From positions 92,585 to 156,584 of the forward strand of contig BDIU01000117.1 in assembly GCA_002118135.1 (NCBI GenBank): 64,000 bases of DNA. The letters run 5' to 3'. Source of the stretch: Trebouxia sp. TZW2008. Lineage: Eukaryota > Chlorophyta > Trebouxiophyceae > Trebouxiales > Trebouxiaceae. This document shows, piece after piece, positions 1-12,800 of this stretch (within the stretch, counting starts at the first letter, position 1; the number at the start of each line of letters is the position of its first letter). The translations under genes and the position numbers were made by a program. The notes under the pieces were generated by a model, which saw only the letters and a program-made list of their open reading frames with translations, was not told the origin of the DNA and did no database searches.

Positions 1-472
1 ACGGCACGGAGGATGCTGTTCCCTTATGAAGTCGACCTCCATCTGTGGCGTTATTCGTTCACACGGTTGCGATCGTTGCCCGGGGAGCGTCTATGTATAG
101 TTTGACCGAAGACCTGCAGGCGTTTCGCGGCAGTTTCACGTGAGCCACATGCATGCAAGACAGGCAGTGAGTCATCGTGTTCTCCCGACTTGTTGGACTG
201 CAAGTCGCTTCACAGAGTCAGGCGCGACCGCTGCAAGTGCACGTATATACCCTCGGATTGCTTGCGCGGTTTACGATTACCATCGCAGCAATCGCGCACC
301 TTTTTTGAGTCAAGTCCGACTTTTCAGCTTTTATCACAGACTGTAGATTGTGTTGCGCGGACAGAGCGTCAACGAGCGATTGATACAGAAATCGGAGTCA
401 AAGTAGGTCCGTTACATCACTTCACTCAGCAGCGGAAAATTCATATGTAGCTCTGGCATATCTGCACCTGGC
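1..472. other. No confident gene; upstream flank of the ELL-like gene
   Basis: Short reading frames here overlap in several frames and show no recognisable domain. The stretch probably holds the promoter and 5' UTR, and perhaps a first coding exon, of the ELL-like gene that follows. The frame of the first recognisable ELL exon stays open into this stretch, so the true start could lie here. Confidence 0.5.
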
Positions 473-493
473 TTGTTCAAGCTGCGACAAGGC

Positions 494-3400
494 ATGGGCT
501 TCACTCTGCCTGACGGCAAAGCCACTTACAGCTTTAATCCCGCTCAGCAATATCCATGTATTCATATGCGCGTCCCTTTAGAAGTCCAGCAAGCGCTCTT
601 GCGAGCTCAACAAAGCGGTCAAGCTAGCTCCCTCAGATGGACAGAGTCAGGCTCGGACAATGTAAGCCAATAAGAAAGCAGCACACAATCAGCAAAGCTT
701 AAAGCATCGGTGGTAGACTTGTTGCACGCCTACAGGCAATGACCGTTGGAGGTCAAAGCTTTGGCTTCCACACGCCAACCAGCCAGCAACGTCTTGACCT
801 GTTCAGCCAGTCTGAGGATGGCTGCGTACAAGTGGGCCATATACTTCAGAGGGCTGTTGTCAAGGTGCTTTGGCGCATTTCATTGTGTTTTGGCAGTTCC
901 ACTGCAAGTGTGGGCTCAAAAGTGTATATGATTGGTGCAGAAGTCAAGCCCGCAGGGTGCACACCAGCAGTCTCAGACACAGGCTGCCCATCAGCGGCTT
1001 TCTCAGCAAAATGGGCACAAGGCACCTGCAGGTCAGTTGCCTGCGTGCTGATACCCCTCACCACCATGCACCAATCCATCAGCATTGCATTGTGCAGACA
1101 TTACAGATACCCCTTGCAAATCAAGCCTTGTCAGCTTATGCATAAGTCAGCATATGCACCAGCAGCACCCTAGTTATTGTTGATTTGTGGCAATGCAGGG
1201 CCAGCCCAGAATGGCTATGCCCAGGCTCCAGGCAGCCAGCCTGTACGGAAGCAGCAACATGCTGGCACATCATCACAGCCAACACAGCAGTCATCTGCTC
1301 AGCAGAGACCGCCCACAGCTTCATCGCAAGGTACAAAGGGGCCACAGGCTGCAGCAGCCAGACAGCCAACGGGCAACAGGTGTGCACTCTTGAGCAGTGC
1401 ATTCTTGAGCAGTGATGATGCCTGCATGCTACATGTTAGCAAGCTCTCAAAATTGACTGTCAGCATGCTTTGACACAACAGCTCTGTGACAGCCATTGGC
1501 AGTCCGCAACAGATGTTGAATCCCATGTAGCTGTGTATTTTGATGCTCGCTTTCCAACTGCTATAGGAGCTGTGGCACGTGATGTCTGATGTCCCTTGCT
1601 CGCCTTTAAATCCTGCACACAATGTCATGCAAGCCTATGCAACATTTCAAGTGAAAACACCCTTGGACAGAAAGAAAGAAAAGAAAAGTCTACGCCATTA
1701 GGCGTCATAGCAGGAGCCTCTGTCTAAAGAGGCAGCCCGGGACACCCTTAGCACTGTCAGCAGAACAAATGATACAATCAGTCAAAACGACAGAATGTGG
1801 ACTGGTCAGTGATTAGACGTGCAATGTGAGTCCGAATACATGTCTTTGACTGCAGGCAGCTTCCTGTACCCAAGCAGCCACAGGTGAGACCGCCGCCACC
1901 CACCTTCAATTCTCAGCTCCCCTCTGCTCACCCCACCTCACATCAGCGCGGACAGGCGCCCCAGCCTGCACACCCAGAGCATCAAGCCCCACCAGGCATC
2001 TCCAATCAGTCAGCTCAGACTGCTGTGGCTCCCAAACCACATGCTGGCAAGCTGGGCAAGGGGCAGGCCACTGGAGCAAGTGCGCCCCCTCAGCAGACCC
2101 CTGAGGTGCTGGAGCAAGTGTGTGCCGCAGCCACAAAAGGTCAGAAGGAGGCCATGCTCGTGGCGCTGCTGCAATGCAAGCCGCCCAAGACCTCAGTAAG
2201 TTTTCACACATAACATACTCCACTCACCTGGCGAAACAGCTTACATGCAATCATTTTGACTCTTTCTCCAATGTACACATGCATTAGGAGTGTCTGTACA
2301 GCAGTGACCCTAGGCTTGTGTAAGCTTCTGCATGTATGTTGAGGTTTGCCACATTTGTTGTCATGGGCATATACTTTTGGTTCAATGCAAAGGCGACCCC
2401 TTCACAATAGTAGGGTGGAGCTGTGTCTGCCTGAAGTGTTGCCGCAAGATACACTTTCTTGAAGCAGCCAAATTGCAGGCACAAGAGCGGAAGCAATCAA
2501 ATAACAAAGCTTCAAGTCTGGGGTAGGGTATCAGATTTTACTCACTGGATCTTATGGCTTGAAAGCACATGTGTACGTCTATGGCAAGCAACGGCGCCTG
2601 GTCAACGTTTGCCTCACAGAACAGCCAGACATTGAGACAATGACATGCCTGCCTGCAGGTGCTGGAGGCTCTGTTCAAGGATGTGGAGAAGAAGGTTCCT
2701 GGTTTCCAACGGCTGCATGGGGAATACTTCAAGGGGGCCTGCAGAAGGTATGCTCAGATGAAATCAGGCAACCAGTGGAAGCTGAAGGACGACTTTCACC
2801 AGGAGGCCCTCAACATTGTGGCTGGCAAATCTGCAGCTGCAGGCGCTCCTGCTGGTGAGTTTTGCAATGCATTCATGCGTTGTGAAGATTTACAAGGGGG
2901 TGTTGCTAGTGCATGCTGGCATCTGCTTTCTGCTTTCAGATGCCTGCAGTGCTTCTGTAGCATGTATGCATCAACATTGCCACGCTGCAAAGCTCTTCAA
3001 GTCTACAGTGGCAGCTATTCCATCACTGTTTTCAGCTGTGTGTGATGGTAACGTTGACGTGTCTCTATATATCGCATGCAAATTGCTCTCCAGTCAATGC
3101 TGCCAGTTTGAGCTTGCTGTGCAGACTGTATCCTTGGCTGATTTGAGCCTATCATTGTGCAGCAGCCTTGTATCACAGCCTCAGTACCTTGAGCTGTTCA
3201 CAGAAAGTCATGCACTGCTGAACTGTTTGATAGACAATTGTGCATGACTGCCCCATGCGCATGCGCTCATGATTGAGTAGCAATGTCCCTCATAACACTG
3301 CTTGCTGCAGAGCCATCTACAGTACAAGCCCTTCTCAGGCGCAGCCCACAGAAGCTGTGCTGACCTGCAAGTTGCTGCTAATGTAGTCAATTGATGCGTT

Positions 3401-6255
3401 TTTTGCGCTTATGCATGACTGCCTGGACACTGCTTGCCAAGAACCAACAACAGCACAGCTCTCGTCAGGCGCTGCCTACAGATGCAGTGTTGCCCTCTTG
3501 CATAGGTGTTTGTATATGAGTGCTGGCACAAAACAAAGGACGCCAAACAATTTCAGTTCTTTTACCTGATCCCTTTGCTGATGGAGTTGCATCTTTGTAC
3601 GTATGGTGACCAGCAACTGCAGATAAAATGGGAAATGCTTGCTGCAGAGCCATCTGCAGCACAGCCCTTTTCAGGCGCAGCTCACAGAAGCAGTGCTGAC
3701 CTGCAAGCCGCTGCTCAGAGGCGGCCCCCCTCAGAGCCCCAGGCCAGGAATGGGGGTGCCCAGCTGGAGCCCCAGGCAGGAGCAGATCAGTTTAAGAAGA
3801 AGAAAAAGGGGCGGTTGACCAAGGCTGCAGATATGGGTGGTGGTGTGGAGCCCATGGCAGTGCAGGAACCCTCTGGAACTGGGCTGAAGCGCAAGATGCA
3901 GGTCTGGCCTGCCAGAACATGCATGCAAGCTTGACGCTGCAATGCATGAGCTGAAGCGCAAGCTGTATGTGTGGCCTGCCAGTACATGCAAGCAAGCTAG
4001 GTGCTGCATTGCATGGGCTTGAGCTTAAGCTGCAGGTTTGCCCTGATGAACATCGCATGCTAGTGAGATGCTGTATGGCAGCACTGTGAAATGGAAGACA
4101 GTGTCACCTGGAGCAGTCAACTTGCCTTGAATTGGAGCCATGCAGCAAGGAACCTTGCTGCAAGTCATGCACTACATCTGGGTACTCAAGCCGCAGAAAG
4201 ATATGCGACAGTGGCTCAAAGCAACACTCTTTTGAGCTGTATGTCTTGATGCCATTTGGTGTGTCTGTGTTTGCACTTGTCTGGAGTTGACTGAAGTATC
4301 TGGAATATCTAGACCAACACAATGCTCAGCCATGCACTGCTCACTTGTGCCCTGTTGCAGACATCAGGATTGACAGACAGCGACTCAGGGGAGGAGGGTG
4401 CCATCCCCAGCAAGCCCTACAAGGTCCAGAAGGGTCCCTCAAGCAATGGCTACCCCACTCAGAATGGGTATCACCCTGCCACCACAGCTGCAGCCCCAAC
4501 ACCACAGCTCAATGGCTTCTCAGGGCACCACCAGGACCAGCAGTGGCAGGACGGCAGAAATGGTCACCAGGGTTCAGACATAGCAGTGGTGAGTAGAATT
4601 GCCATGCTCTATGCACATTACTGAAATACATTGCACTACCTCATAGCTAGATGTATATGGCCAAGTCCTGTTTTGCCAGGCCAGCTTGTTTCAGCCACAG
4701 GAATGATAGTTATCAATGATCTGCTTTTTCTGCTCCTCAAGCAAAGCTTGCTGGACAAGCGCAGTGCGCTGTTCTGTGTTGACTTGTCCTGCCTTGTTGC
4801 AATGAGGCTTGTTATGTCTGGTGGTGTCATGTCAAGAGAGTGCTTGGGCAAGGCACCTTGCAGCCTGGCAACTTATGGCACAGGGCTGAGCAAACTTTCT
4901 GGATCTGGCACCAACATCCTTCTCTTGCTGCTCCTCAAAGCCAAGCTTACAGTGCACAGCACGTTGGTCCTCATACTCTTGTGCTTGCACAAGGCTCATG
5001 TCTGATGTTAAGTCAAGGCATTGCTTGCACAGGGCACACACCAGCCTGACAGGCTGGGGGCAGAGGGCAGATCGCCCAGCCAGCCCCCTATGAGTGTTGG
5101 TGATGAGGGGCAGCCAGATACAGCAGCACCTGCCAAGGTGGGAAAGCTCACGTTGAAGATAAAGCGGCCGCTTGCAGACAACTACAAGGAGTCATGGTTT
5201 GTTGAGCATGTGGATCGTCAGCCCAGTCTGAAGGGGCCTGTGTCCAGCATCGACCAGGTCAGCCTGAACAACACTCACTGTGTGTCGGTGCATCCTGACT
5301 GACAGATTTCAATAGGGGCTGTAAAGCTTGGGGGTTGTCCCCTGTGTAGACTTCGACTCAAAGGCTCCCCAGATGCGGTAATGTCTGTGACATAGCACCA
5401 ACGCCAGGGTTATGCAAATGTCAGAATTTGTTGCAACATGAGGTCTGGTGTGGTCTGTACCTGAAGCTATATCTGTTGCATCCGAGGTGTACAACTGCCA
5501 ATTGCTAATCCCCCTTTAGGGACCAAACTTTGAGGGGGCTGTGCAACACTGCTGACTGTACATCCTGACCTGCGATTTGCACTGTATCTTGTTACTGCAG
5601 CCTGCGTCATCACTTTTTCCTGTCATGATGCACTTTTGGGTCAGTGGTATGGGTAGGCAATGCTGCTGTGCATGTGCAGTGGGAGGAGTATCTGGTGGAG
5701 TACAACAGCAAGCACAGCGTGTACTTCCGCCTGCACCAAGAGATGCAGGACACTCGAATCAAGGTAGAAGGCTTGCGCCAGGTAATGCAGAAACTGCATG
5801 CAACATGCATTGTATGTCATGTGTCATGTTGCGCTGCTACATTGATGATGGTGACGCTGCAGCAGCCAAATAAGTACTGTCTTGTATTGCTCTTGGCATA
5901 TGCCTAAGAATTGACAGAAGTGTCGGCTTCAAGCCTAGTCATTCAGGGCTCATAGCCCTCCGTTTGCGTACATTATGTGAGCCTGCTTTGCAATCATATG
6001 CAATGCTGTTTGAGCCTTGTATCGCATCTCAGCATCTTACACTTGCACTGACCTTGGGCACATGTGCAGGCTGCCCACCAGGCAACTTCTGACAGTGAGA
6101 GGCTCAAGTTCCAGCAGCACTTTGATGCACTGTGGAAGAAGGCCCAGCCCCGGGTTGAGAAGTGGAATAAGGCTTTCAGCGTCCTGGATAAGGAGCTGGT
6201 GGCATTGCACAATCACTTGCAGGCCTTTCATGATATGCATGCCGCTGCAACATGA
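494..6255 (+). CDS. ELL-like RNA polymerase II elongation factor
   Basis: Multi-exon gene. ELL-family proteins stimulate RNA polymerase II elongation in the nucleus as part of super/little elongation complexes. The first recognisable exon (to about 660) encodes TYSFNPAQQYPCIHMRV, compatible with the ELL N-terminal domain. An exon near 2659-2855 encodes LEALFKDVEKKVPGFQRL and reads like a conserved helical middle part. Pro/Gln/Ser-rich linkers follow (about 1200-2200, 3640-3900, 4360-4590 and 5050-5260). The C-terminal occludin/ELL homology region is split over exons near 5680-5780 (SVYFRLHQEMQDTRIKVEGL) and 6070-6255 (PRVEKWNKAFSVLDKELVAL), and the stop is TGA at 6253. The start is uncertain: 494 is the first ATG in the exon, but the frame is open upstream. 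Introns hold repeats described separately. The identification rests mainly on the C-terminal domain. Confidence 0.75.
1676..1745 (+). repeat. Dispersed hairpin repeat, copy 1 (ELL intron)
   Basis: Member of a short dispersed family also seen near 44523-44575 and 62283-62345. It carries a 6-bp hairpin at 1716-1733 (GCCTCT, a 6-nt loop, AGAGGC). The copy at 62317-62334 has the same hairpin with a matched base-pair change in the stem. No protein-coding content. Confidence 0.55.
4650..4700 (+). repeat. Fragment of second inverted-repeat element family
   Basis: The bases around 4660-4695 (GCCAAGTCCTG, then GCCAGGCCAGCTTGTTT) resemble the left arm of the complete element at 48771-49063. Related fragments lie near 10128-10205 and 36165-36225. 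This one is inside an ELL intron. Confidence 0.45.
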
Positions 6256-6816
6256 CATGCTCCTCAATTCCCTCAAGATTTGATGATACTTTGGCAGGCT
6301 TTGCTTTGCAGTACATGCACTGTTGAGACATGCTGCAACAGTCTGCATCAATGCCAAATTTGATGCAGGCATTGTTGCCAGGTGCAATATGAAATTTGCT
6401 CGTATCATTTCATGCGCTGTACCATAGCCCAATGGCTGTTTTTGATGAGAGTTCCCTGCCCTTTGGCAAAGTATGCCCACGAGCTGCCCCATGTTTTGCT
6501 TGCTCTTAGAGGTAGACTACAGCACTTTTCAAGCAGGACTTGCTCTCAACATTGCTTGCGTGGGAACCAGCCAGACTGGCTAGCCAACGAACTTCAAGAT
6601 GCGACGCTATAACAGCATCCTCGCAGGCACAATTTCACCCCTGGGCCAGCTTTTGGATTTCTCACATGTATGACGATTATGTCGGACCAAGCCAAGTATT
6701 TGAAGGCTCATGCTGCTGCCGATTCTAGTATGCTTATTCATTTACACATGTGCACCAGTCACAGACTATTCAATGCTTGTGAGGCTTAATGAGACGCGCA
6801 CAGCTTCGTTGTCAGG

Positions 6817-9800
6817 CTAGTAATCAGATACATGGTCACTTGTATAATTGGCAGAAATGCTTCCCCGCTGTGAGACAAGAGTCTTAAGCCAATCATCGTA
6901 GTTGCTCAGCAGAGTGCAGTTCTCCTTCTTATATGCATGTGCCTTCCGCTTCAGGTTGTTCAGGGTGGCACTGGTGCAGACAGCAGCATCCTCTGCCAAC
7001 TGCCTTGACCCGCTTGCATCTGACAAGGTTGCCTGCAGCAGGCACAAAGGATTCAGTCTGCCTGTGTGGCTTCTCACTAAACCCTGAGAGTGATCCTGAC
7101 CAATACAAATGGATGATTATGCAGTCATGTCAGCATCAGCAAAAAGCGATACGCATGGCTTGAGCAAGCTTGCTCAAGCACTAACTCTTCAGCTTCATCT
7201 GTCACTCAGGCATGAGAGTCTTTGCAACATGGCTTGCAAGTAAGCTGATACATGTGCCACACAACTTTACACAGTCGACTGTGTAGTCGCTTGTTCTGAG
7301 AAGTGCTGCATCACGCAGCGTCCTTTGCTTTTTTTCAGCTGAACCCAAACGCCAGTTGAGATGAAGGCCTACCTCCAGCTGGTGCACACGGCTCTTGGCA
7401 GTCTGAGCATCCCGCTGAGCAGCCAGCTTTGCAGCCTCCTCATTGCGCAATGCGCCTACCACATCATCCATCATGCGCCCCTTGCTTGCCAGCTCCTGTT
7501 GCCATGAACAGATCACTGTTTCAATCACATCAGGCTGCCATTGAACAGACTACCACTGCAGCATGACCATGTCTTTGCGCATCAAAGCTTGACACTCGCA
7601 TTGGAGCGCTTGAGCGCTGCTCAGTCATAAGCTGCCTACTTACTGCTACCAATTATGCAGAATGTGACCAGGGACGGCAGGTATGATGCCATCAAAACCA
7701 ACATACGAGAGAATATACACATGGCTTGCTGGCTTTCAAAGCCTGCTTAGTGAGCGTATTGATTGAAAAGGTCGCTTCCAAAGTGTGCCTAGCAAGCGTA
7801 TAAAATGGATAAGAAGACAGGATTGCGGTGCTGAGCTTGAAGTGGGCATCATGGATTGATTCAAGCTGGGCCTGCAGCCTAGCAGCCCGAGAGGCGGTGT
7901 TGTCCAGATGACCCACTGAACAGGCAACTAATGCTGCATGCCCATGCGTTGATGCATGAGGCAATGACAACATGCTTTCTCCTACATGTATCAACTAACC
8001 TTGGAGTGGGCATCATGGATGGATTGCAGATGGGCCTGCAGCTTGGCAGCCTTCGAGCTTGTGTCGCCCAGATCTGCCCTCATGCGGGCGGCCTCCTCCT
8101 GGGCTGCAGCCAGTTTGCTGCCTAAGCTGGCCTTGCTCCTTTCCAGGGACTCCACTCGCTCCCTGCAACCAGCGTTGTCATATCTGCTTTGTCGGTAGTG
8201 TTGAGCAGACGGATCACAACTTGGCGATGCGCCAGCGTTCTATTATCCTTGAAGAGTGACGTACAATTTGGGATGACAATGAGGTTTTGATGACACTTGC
8301 ACGTGTAAATCACGTTGGAGGATGACAAGGTGTTGAGGACACTTGCATAATGGCTGAACATCCTGTACCGGCTGGGGCTCATCATAAACGCAAGCGAGCC
8401 CACATGTTGCTTGGTACTTGGTCTGACTTTTAAACCACCTCATGCACAGCTAAGCACATGCATGCAAGTAAGCAGCTGCTGTCCAGCATCAAAAGTGACA
8501 GTCTGCCAGCTGTGCTTGATCTCAGTCCAAACAGCTGCTCATAACATACCCACCTTGTGTCATCTCGTGCACAGGCAGGACAACATCATGGGTTCTGTAT
8601 CTCTTTTTTTGGCAAGGCAAAAGTCCGTGGTTGAGCATACCGCAGCTGGTCATTGGCTGCCTGAGCATCCCTGAGGCCGTGCTGGCCGGTGGCGAGCTGC
8701 CCCTCGAGGCTGCGCTTGTCAGCCTGCCAGCTGCGCTCGGTGTCGGCCAGCCGCTGGCTGGTCCCCTGCAGCAGCTGCGCTAGCTCCTGCAACCGGCCGT
8801 CCTGCTGGACCACCTCCCGCTCCTTCGCCTCCAGCAGGTCGTGGTGCTGGATGAACTGCCCCTTCAGCGCTGCAAAGGCCTTCTTGGTCTCCCCAGCATC
8901 CTGTTTACCAGGAAGAGTTGCTCATGTACTTGTCATGTAGATGCTGTTGCCAGCCATCAATTATGCGAGCTGCTATGCAATGCTGTATGGTCAGACTCCC
9001 TGATTTGCACTGCGCCATGTTGCCCATGTCCAAGCCTTGATCACATCACTGTGGCAGCAGACATAAGGATACCTGTCTGCAAGCCTGCATGAATTGCCAC
9101 GAAACAACACCAATAGACAACGGCTTTGAATGACGCTGATAGCAGAGACTTGTGATTACTGCCTTTTTCTGTCATACCTATTGATGATGTCCATACTGTA
9201 GTTTAATGGCCGTTACTTGGCATTCAATACGAGGCATGAGCCTAAATGTACACCACGCTCACCCTGCCACAATGAGGGCTGCTACTTTTCACTTCAGATT
9301 TGCTACACATAGATGACGGAGCAAAGTAATGCATTCACCTTGAGCTGCAGCTCTAGGCTGCGCACACGGTCCTGCGCCCTGGACAGCTTGTCCACCTCTT
9401 GCCTCAGCTCATCATTGTCCTGCTTGCTGTGAATCAGCTTCTCCTTCAGGCTACGATGCTGACTCTGCAAGCACACCCCAAGAGACTGACTACAGACATT
9501 CTGCTCGTTTGAGCAATGGTACGCAGTGTTGTCCTGCTTGCTGTGAATCAGCTTCTCTTTCAGGCTACAATGCTGACTCTGCAATCACACCCCAAGAGAC
9601 TGACTACAGACATTCTGCTCGTTTGAGCGATGGTACTCAGTGTTGTCCTGCTTGCTGTGGATCAGCTTCTCTTTCAGGCTAAGATGCTGACTCTGCAATC
9701 ACACCCCAAGAGACTGACTACAGACATTCTGCTTGTTTGAACAATGGTACTCAGTGTTGCTCCATTTGCTGTGGATCAGCTTCTCCTTCAGGCTACAATG

Positions 9801-12800
9801 CTGACTCTGCAATCACACCCCAAGAGACTGACTACAGACATTCTCCTCGTTTGAGCAATGGTGCTCAGTGTTGTCCTGCTTGCTGTGGATCAGCTTCTCC
9901 TTCAGGCTACAATGCTGACTCTGCAATCACACCCCAAGAGACTGACTACAGACATTCTGCTCTTTTGAACAATGGTACTCGGTGTTGTCCTGCTCGCTGT
10001 GGATCAGCTTTGCCTTCAGGCCGTGGTGCTGACTCTGCGATTACATCCCAAGAGACTGAAGCCAGACGACGCTGACGCTAATTTTGCACGAGATGGGCAG
10101 GTGTGATCAGCCTGACAACAATGATAAGAATGACACTTTCAGCACATGTGCTAGGTGTGTGTGTCCCTATCTTGCCAGGCTGGATTGTTCTGAGCATGAC
10201 AGTAAGGACAGATCAATGCATGCCAATCGATGCTTGTTGTCATGCAGAGGCGCCTATGTTGTATCAATTGTGCTGCTGTGACGCTGGTTAATGCTGGAAG
10301 GTGGCAGTATCAGCAGGCTTGCGCAATGCTATCAGCAATACTATTCAGCCAATTTTTATTTCCACACGCTCCTTGGCAATTTTCCTCTGTTGTGGCAGCA
10401 CAGAGCATTGTCTGAGCCTGTCCTTAAAGGGCTTTGATGTGCGTTACTGATTAGCTCGGCCAAGCATCCGAACTGATGACAGATCAAAAAGGCAAGTCTC
10501 CTGTCCTGATTGACAACAATCGAGAAGAATGAAGATGTGAACACTGACCTCCGAGGTGTCCAAGCTCTCCTTGACACTGTCATACTCGCCCCCCAGCCTG
10601 GTGAGCTCTGAATCGCCTTGCTGCCTGGCCTGAGCCAACTCAGACTGTGCACTCTCCAGCTTGGCCTCAGCTGCCTGCACAACCACTCAATTCAACAAGT
10701 GCAAACTTTTGTCCATGGCAAATGTCACATGGCATGAACCATGAAACATGATACTACAAGGAGTGCACTTGAGATAAGGTGAGATGAGATGGAAGCAACG
10801 AGATGGGACGCATGAGGTGAGATCATGACAAGATGATGATAACGTATAACAAGACTGCTGGCACCTGCAGTGCTTGGCCAATGTTTGCAGCCATGTTGGT
10901 AATGTTGGCAGTCTTATGTTGCTGCTTCCTCTTGTTTGCATCAGACTTGCAGAAGTGTCTTAACGAAGACAAGATAAAGAAAACATATGTGCAGCAATTT
11001 GATGAAATGCAATGAGATGATGAGGAGAAGAGATACAAGCGGCACCTGCAGTGCTTGGCGAGTGTTGGCAGCCTGCTGCTGCTGCTCCCACTTCTCTGCG
11101 CAAGGCATGCAGCCAAACTTGCAATGAAAGTGGGGTAACAAACGCTTGGCAAATTAATCACTGTGTTGTCATGAGTTGTGAGTGGCACCTGCAGTGCTTG
11201 GTGAGTGTTGACAGCCTTTTGCTGCTGCTCGCGCTTCTCTGCATCAGACTTGTCCAGGGCTCGTCGCAGCCGCTCCACATCATGCCTGGCCTTCTCCAAC
11301 TCCTTGCGGCTGCGCTCCCAGTCAGCCTGACAGCAAACAACAAGTCACCACACGCCCCAGCACAGGCACAAGGTGCCTGACTGTAGTCACAACGTTACTG
11401 ATTGAAAACAGGTTTTGTGTGCTAGCTTGATGCTGCAGCCAGGAAAATGAGGTAACGTCATGCCTGGCCTTCTCCAACTCCTTGCAACTTTGCTCCTAGT
11501 CAGCCTGACAGAAACAGCAACACAGATAAAAAGAAAGTGACAAAGACAGAATACCATGATGGCACATTTTGGCACAGATGCCAAATGCCTGGTGGTGCAG
11601 CCATGCAAATCAGGGCAGTGAGACCTCAGTGAAGATGCAAATGTCAACCTGTGACCTGATCAGCTGATGCTGAGCCACACACAGGCAGTCGTAATGCTCC
11701 CCATTACATAATATGGCATGAGCAAGCTTGTGTATTGTTAATACCATCACAAATAACATTTGGGTATAGCAGTTGCACAAGTTGTCTCCGCTTAAGTGTC
11801 TCCTAGTGTAATACAATGATTGGTTTAACATGCCTAAACAAAAGCTGTCAGCTTTGCACTGTCCCGAGTTGAGCTGTACCCAAGGGTTTGATCAGTTGTC
11901 AGCTTGGTGGTGAAGGGCGATGCAACTGCTCCGCGATTGCTGATCAGGCTGACTGACGCGGCATGCTTTTGCTTACTTGCAGTTGAGTCAAAACGAGTGC
12001 TGTGCAGAGCATCTGATGCTCAATGCCAGTGCAAAGGCGGTTGCATGTGTAGTTGTCCAAGATACTGCACCCTGACACAGATGCTGCGACAGAAAGAGCC
12101 AGCAAAACAGCACTGCATGAGTCCCCAACGCCCACTGACGCACCTTCCCTACATGTGGTACTTGCTGACGGTTGGCAGTGAACAGCATGTGCAGTCACTC
12201 ACCTGATGTGCCAGATGCATGGCTGCAGCAGCTTCTGCCTCAGCCACTTGTTGAGTAAGGCTACTGGCATCCTTCCTGCTAGCCTGCAGCTCAGACCTCA
12301 GCTCCTCGCTGTGCTGCTGCAGCCGCTCAAGCTGAGGTTGCAATGTCGCCACTTGACCTGCTCAACAGCATGCGTCGTCAGCTTGCCTCAGTGCTGCAAT
12401 ATACTTGCCAGATTGCAGCTTGACAATGAGGCAGATCTGCCTCAATGTGCTGCTGTAAGCGCTCCAGCTGAAGCTGCAATGTCGCCACTTGACCTGCTCA
12501 ACAGCATGCATTGTCAGCTTGCCTGAGTGCTGCCAGATGCTGGCAAGTACACTGAAAATTGGGGTCAGAGTTGTGTTGAACCTTACTGTACTGCTGCAGC
12601 CACTCCAGCTGAGGCTGCAGTGTTACCACTTGACCTGCTCAACAGCACAAACTGTCAGGAAGCCTTGACGCTGCCAGGAGCAGCAGCTTATGCTGCTCTA
12701 TTGAAGTTGTCTTGCTGTGTTCTGCCTTGACGACTTGGCGCATCTGTATTGATCTATGTTGTGCTGCTGCAGCCATTTCAGCTGAGGCTGCAATGTTGCC

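Noticed and set aside
9737..10075. 112-codon plus-strand Cys/Ser-rich repeat protein
   Set aside because: It is the antisense of the 114-bp array in the coiled-coil gene intron. The apparent 38-residue protein repeat follows from the DNA period.
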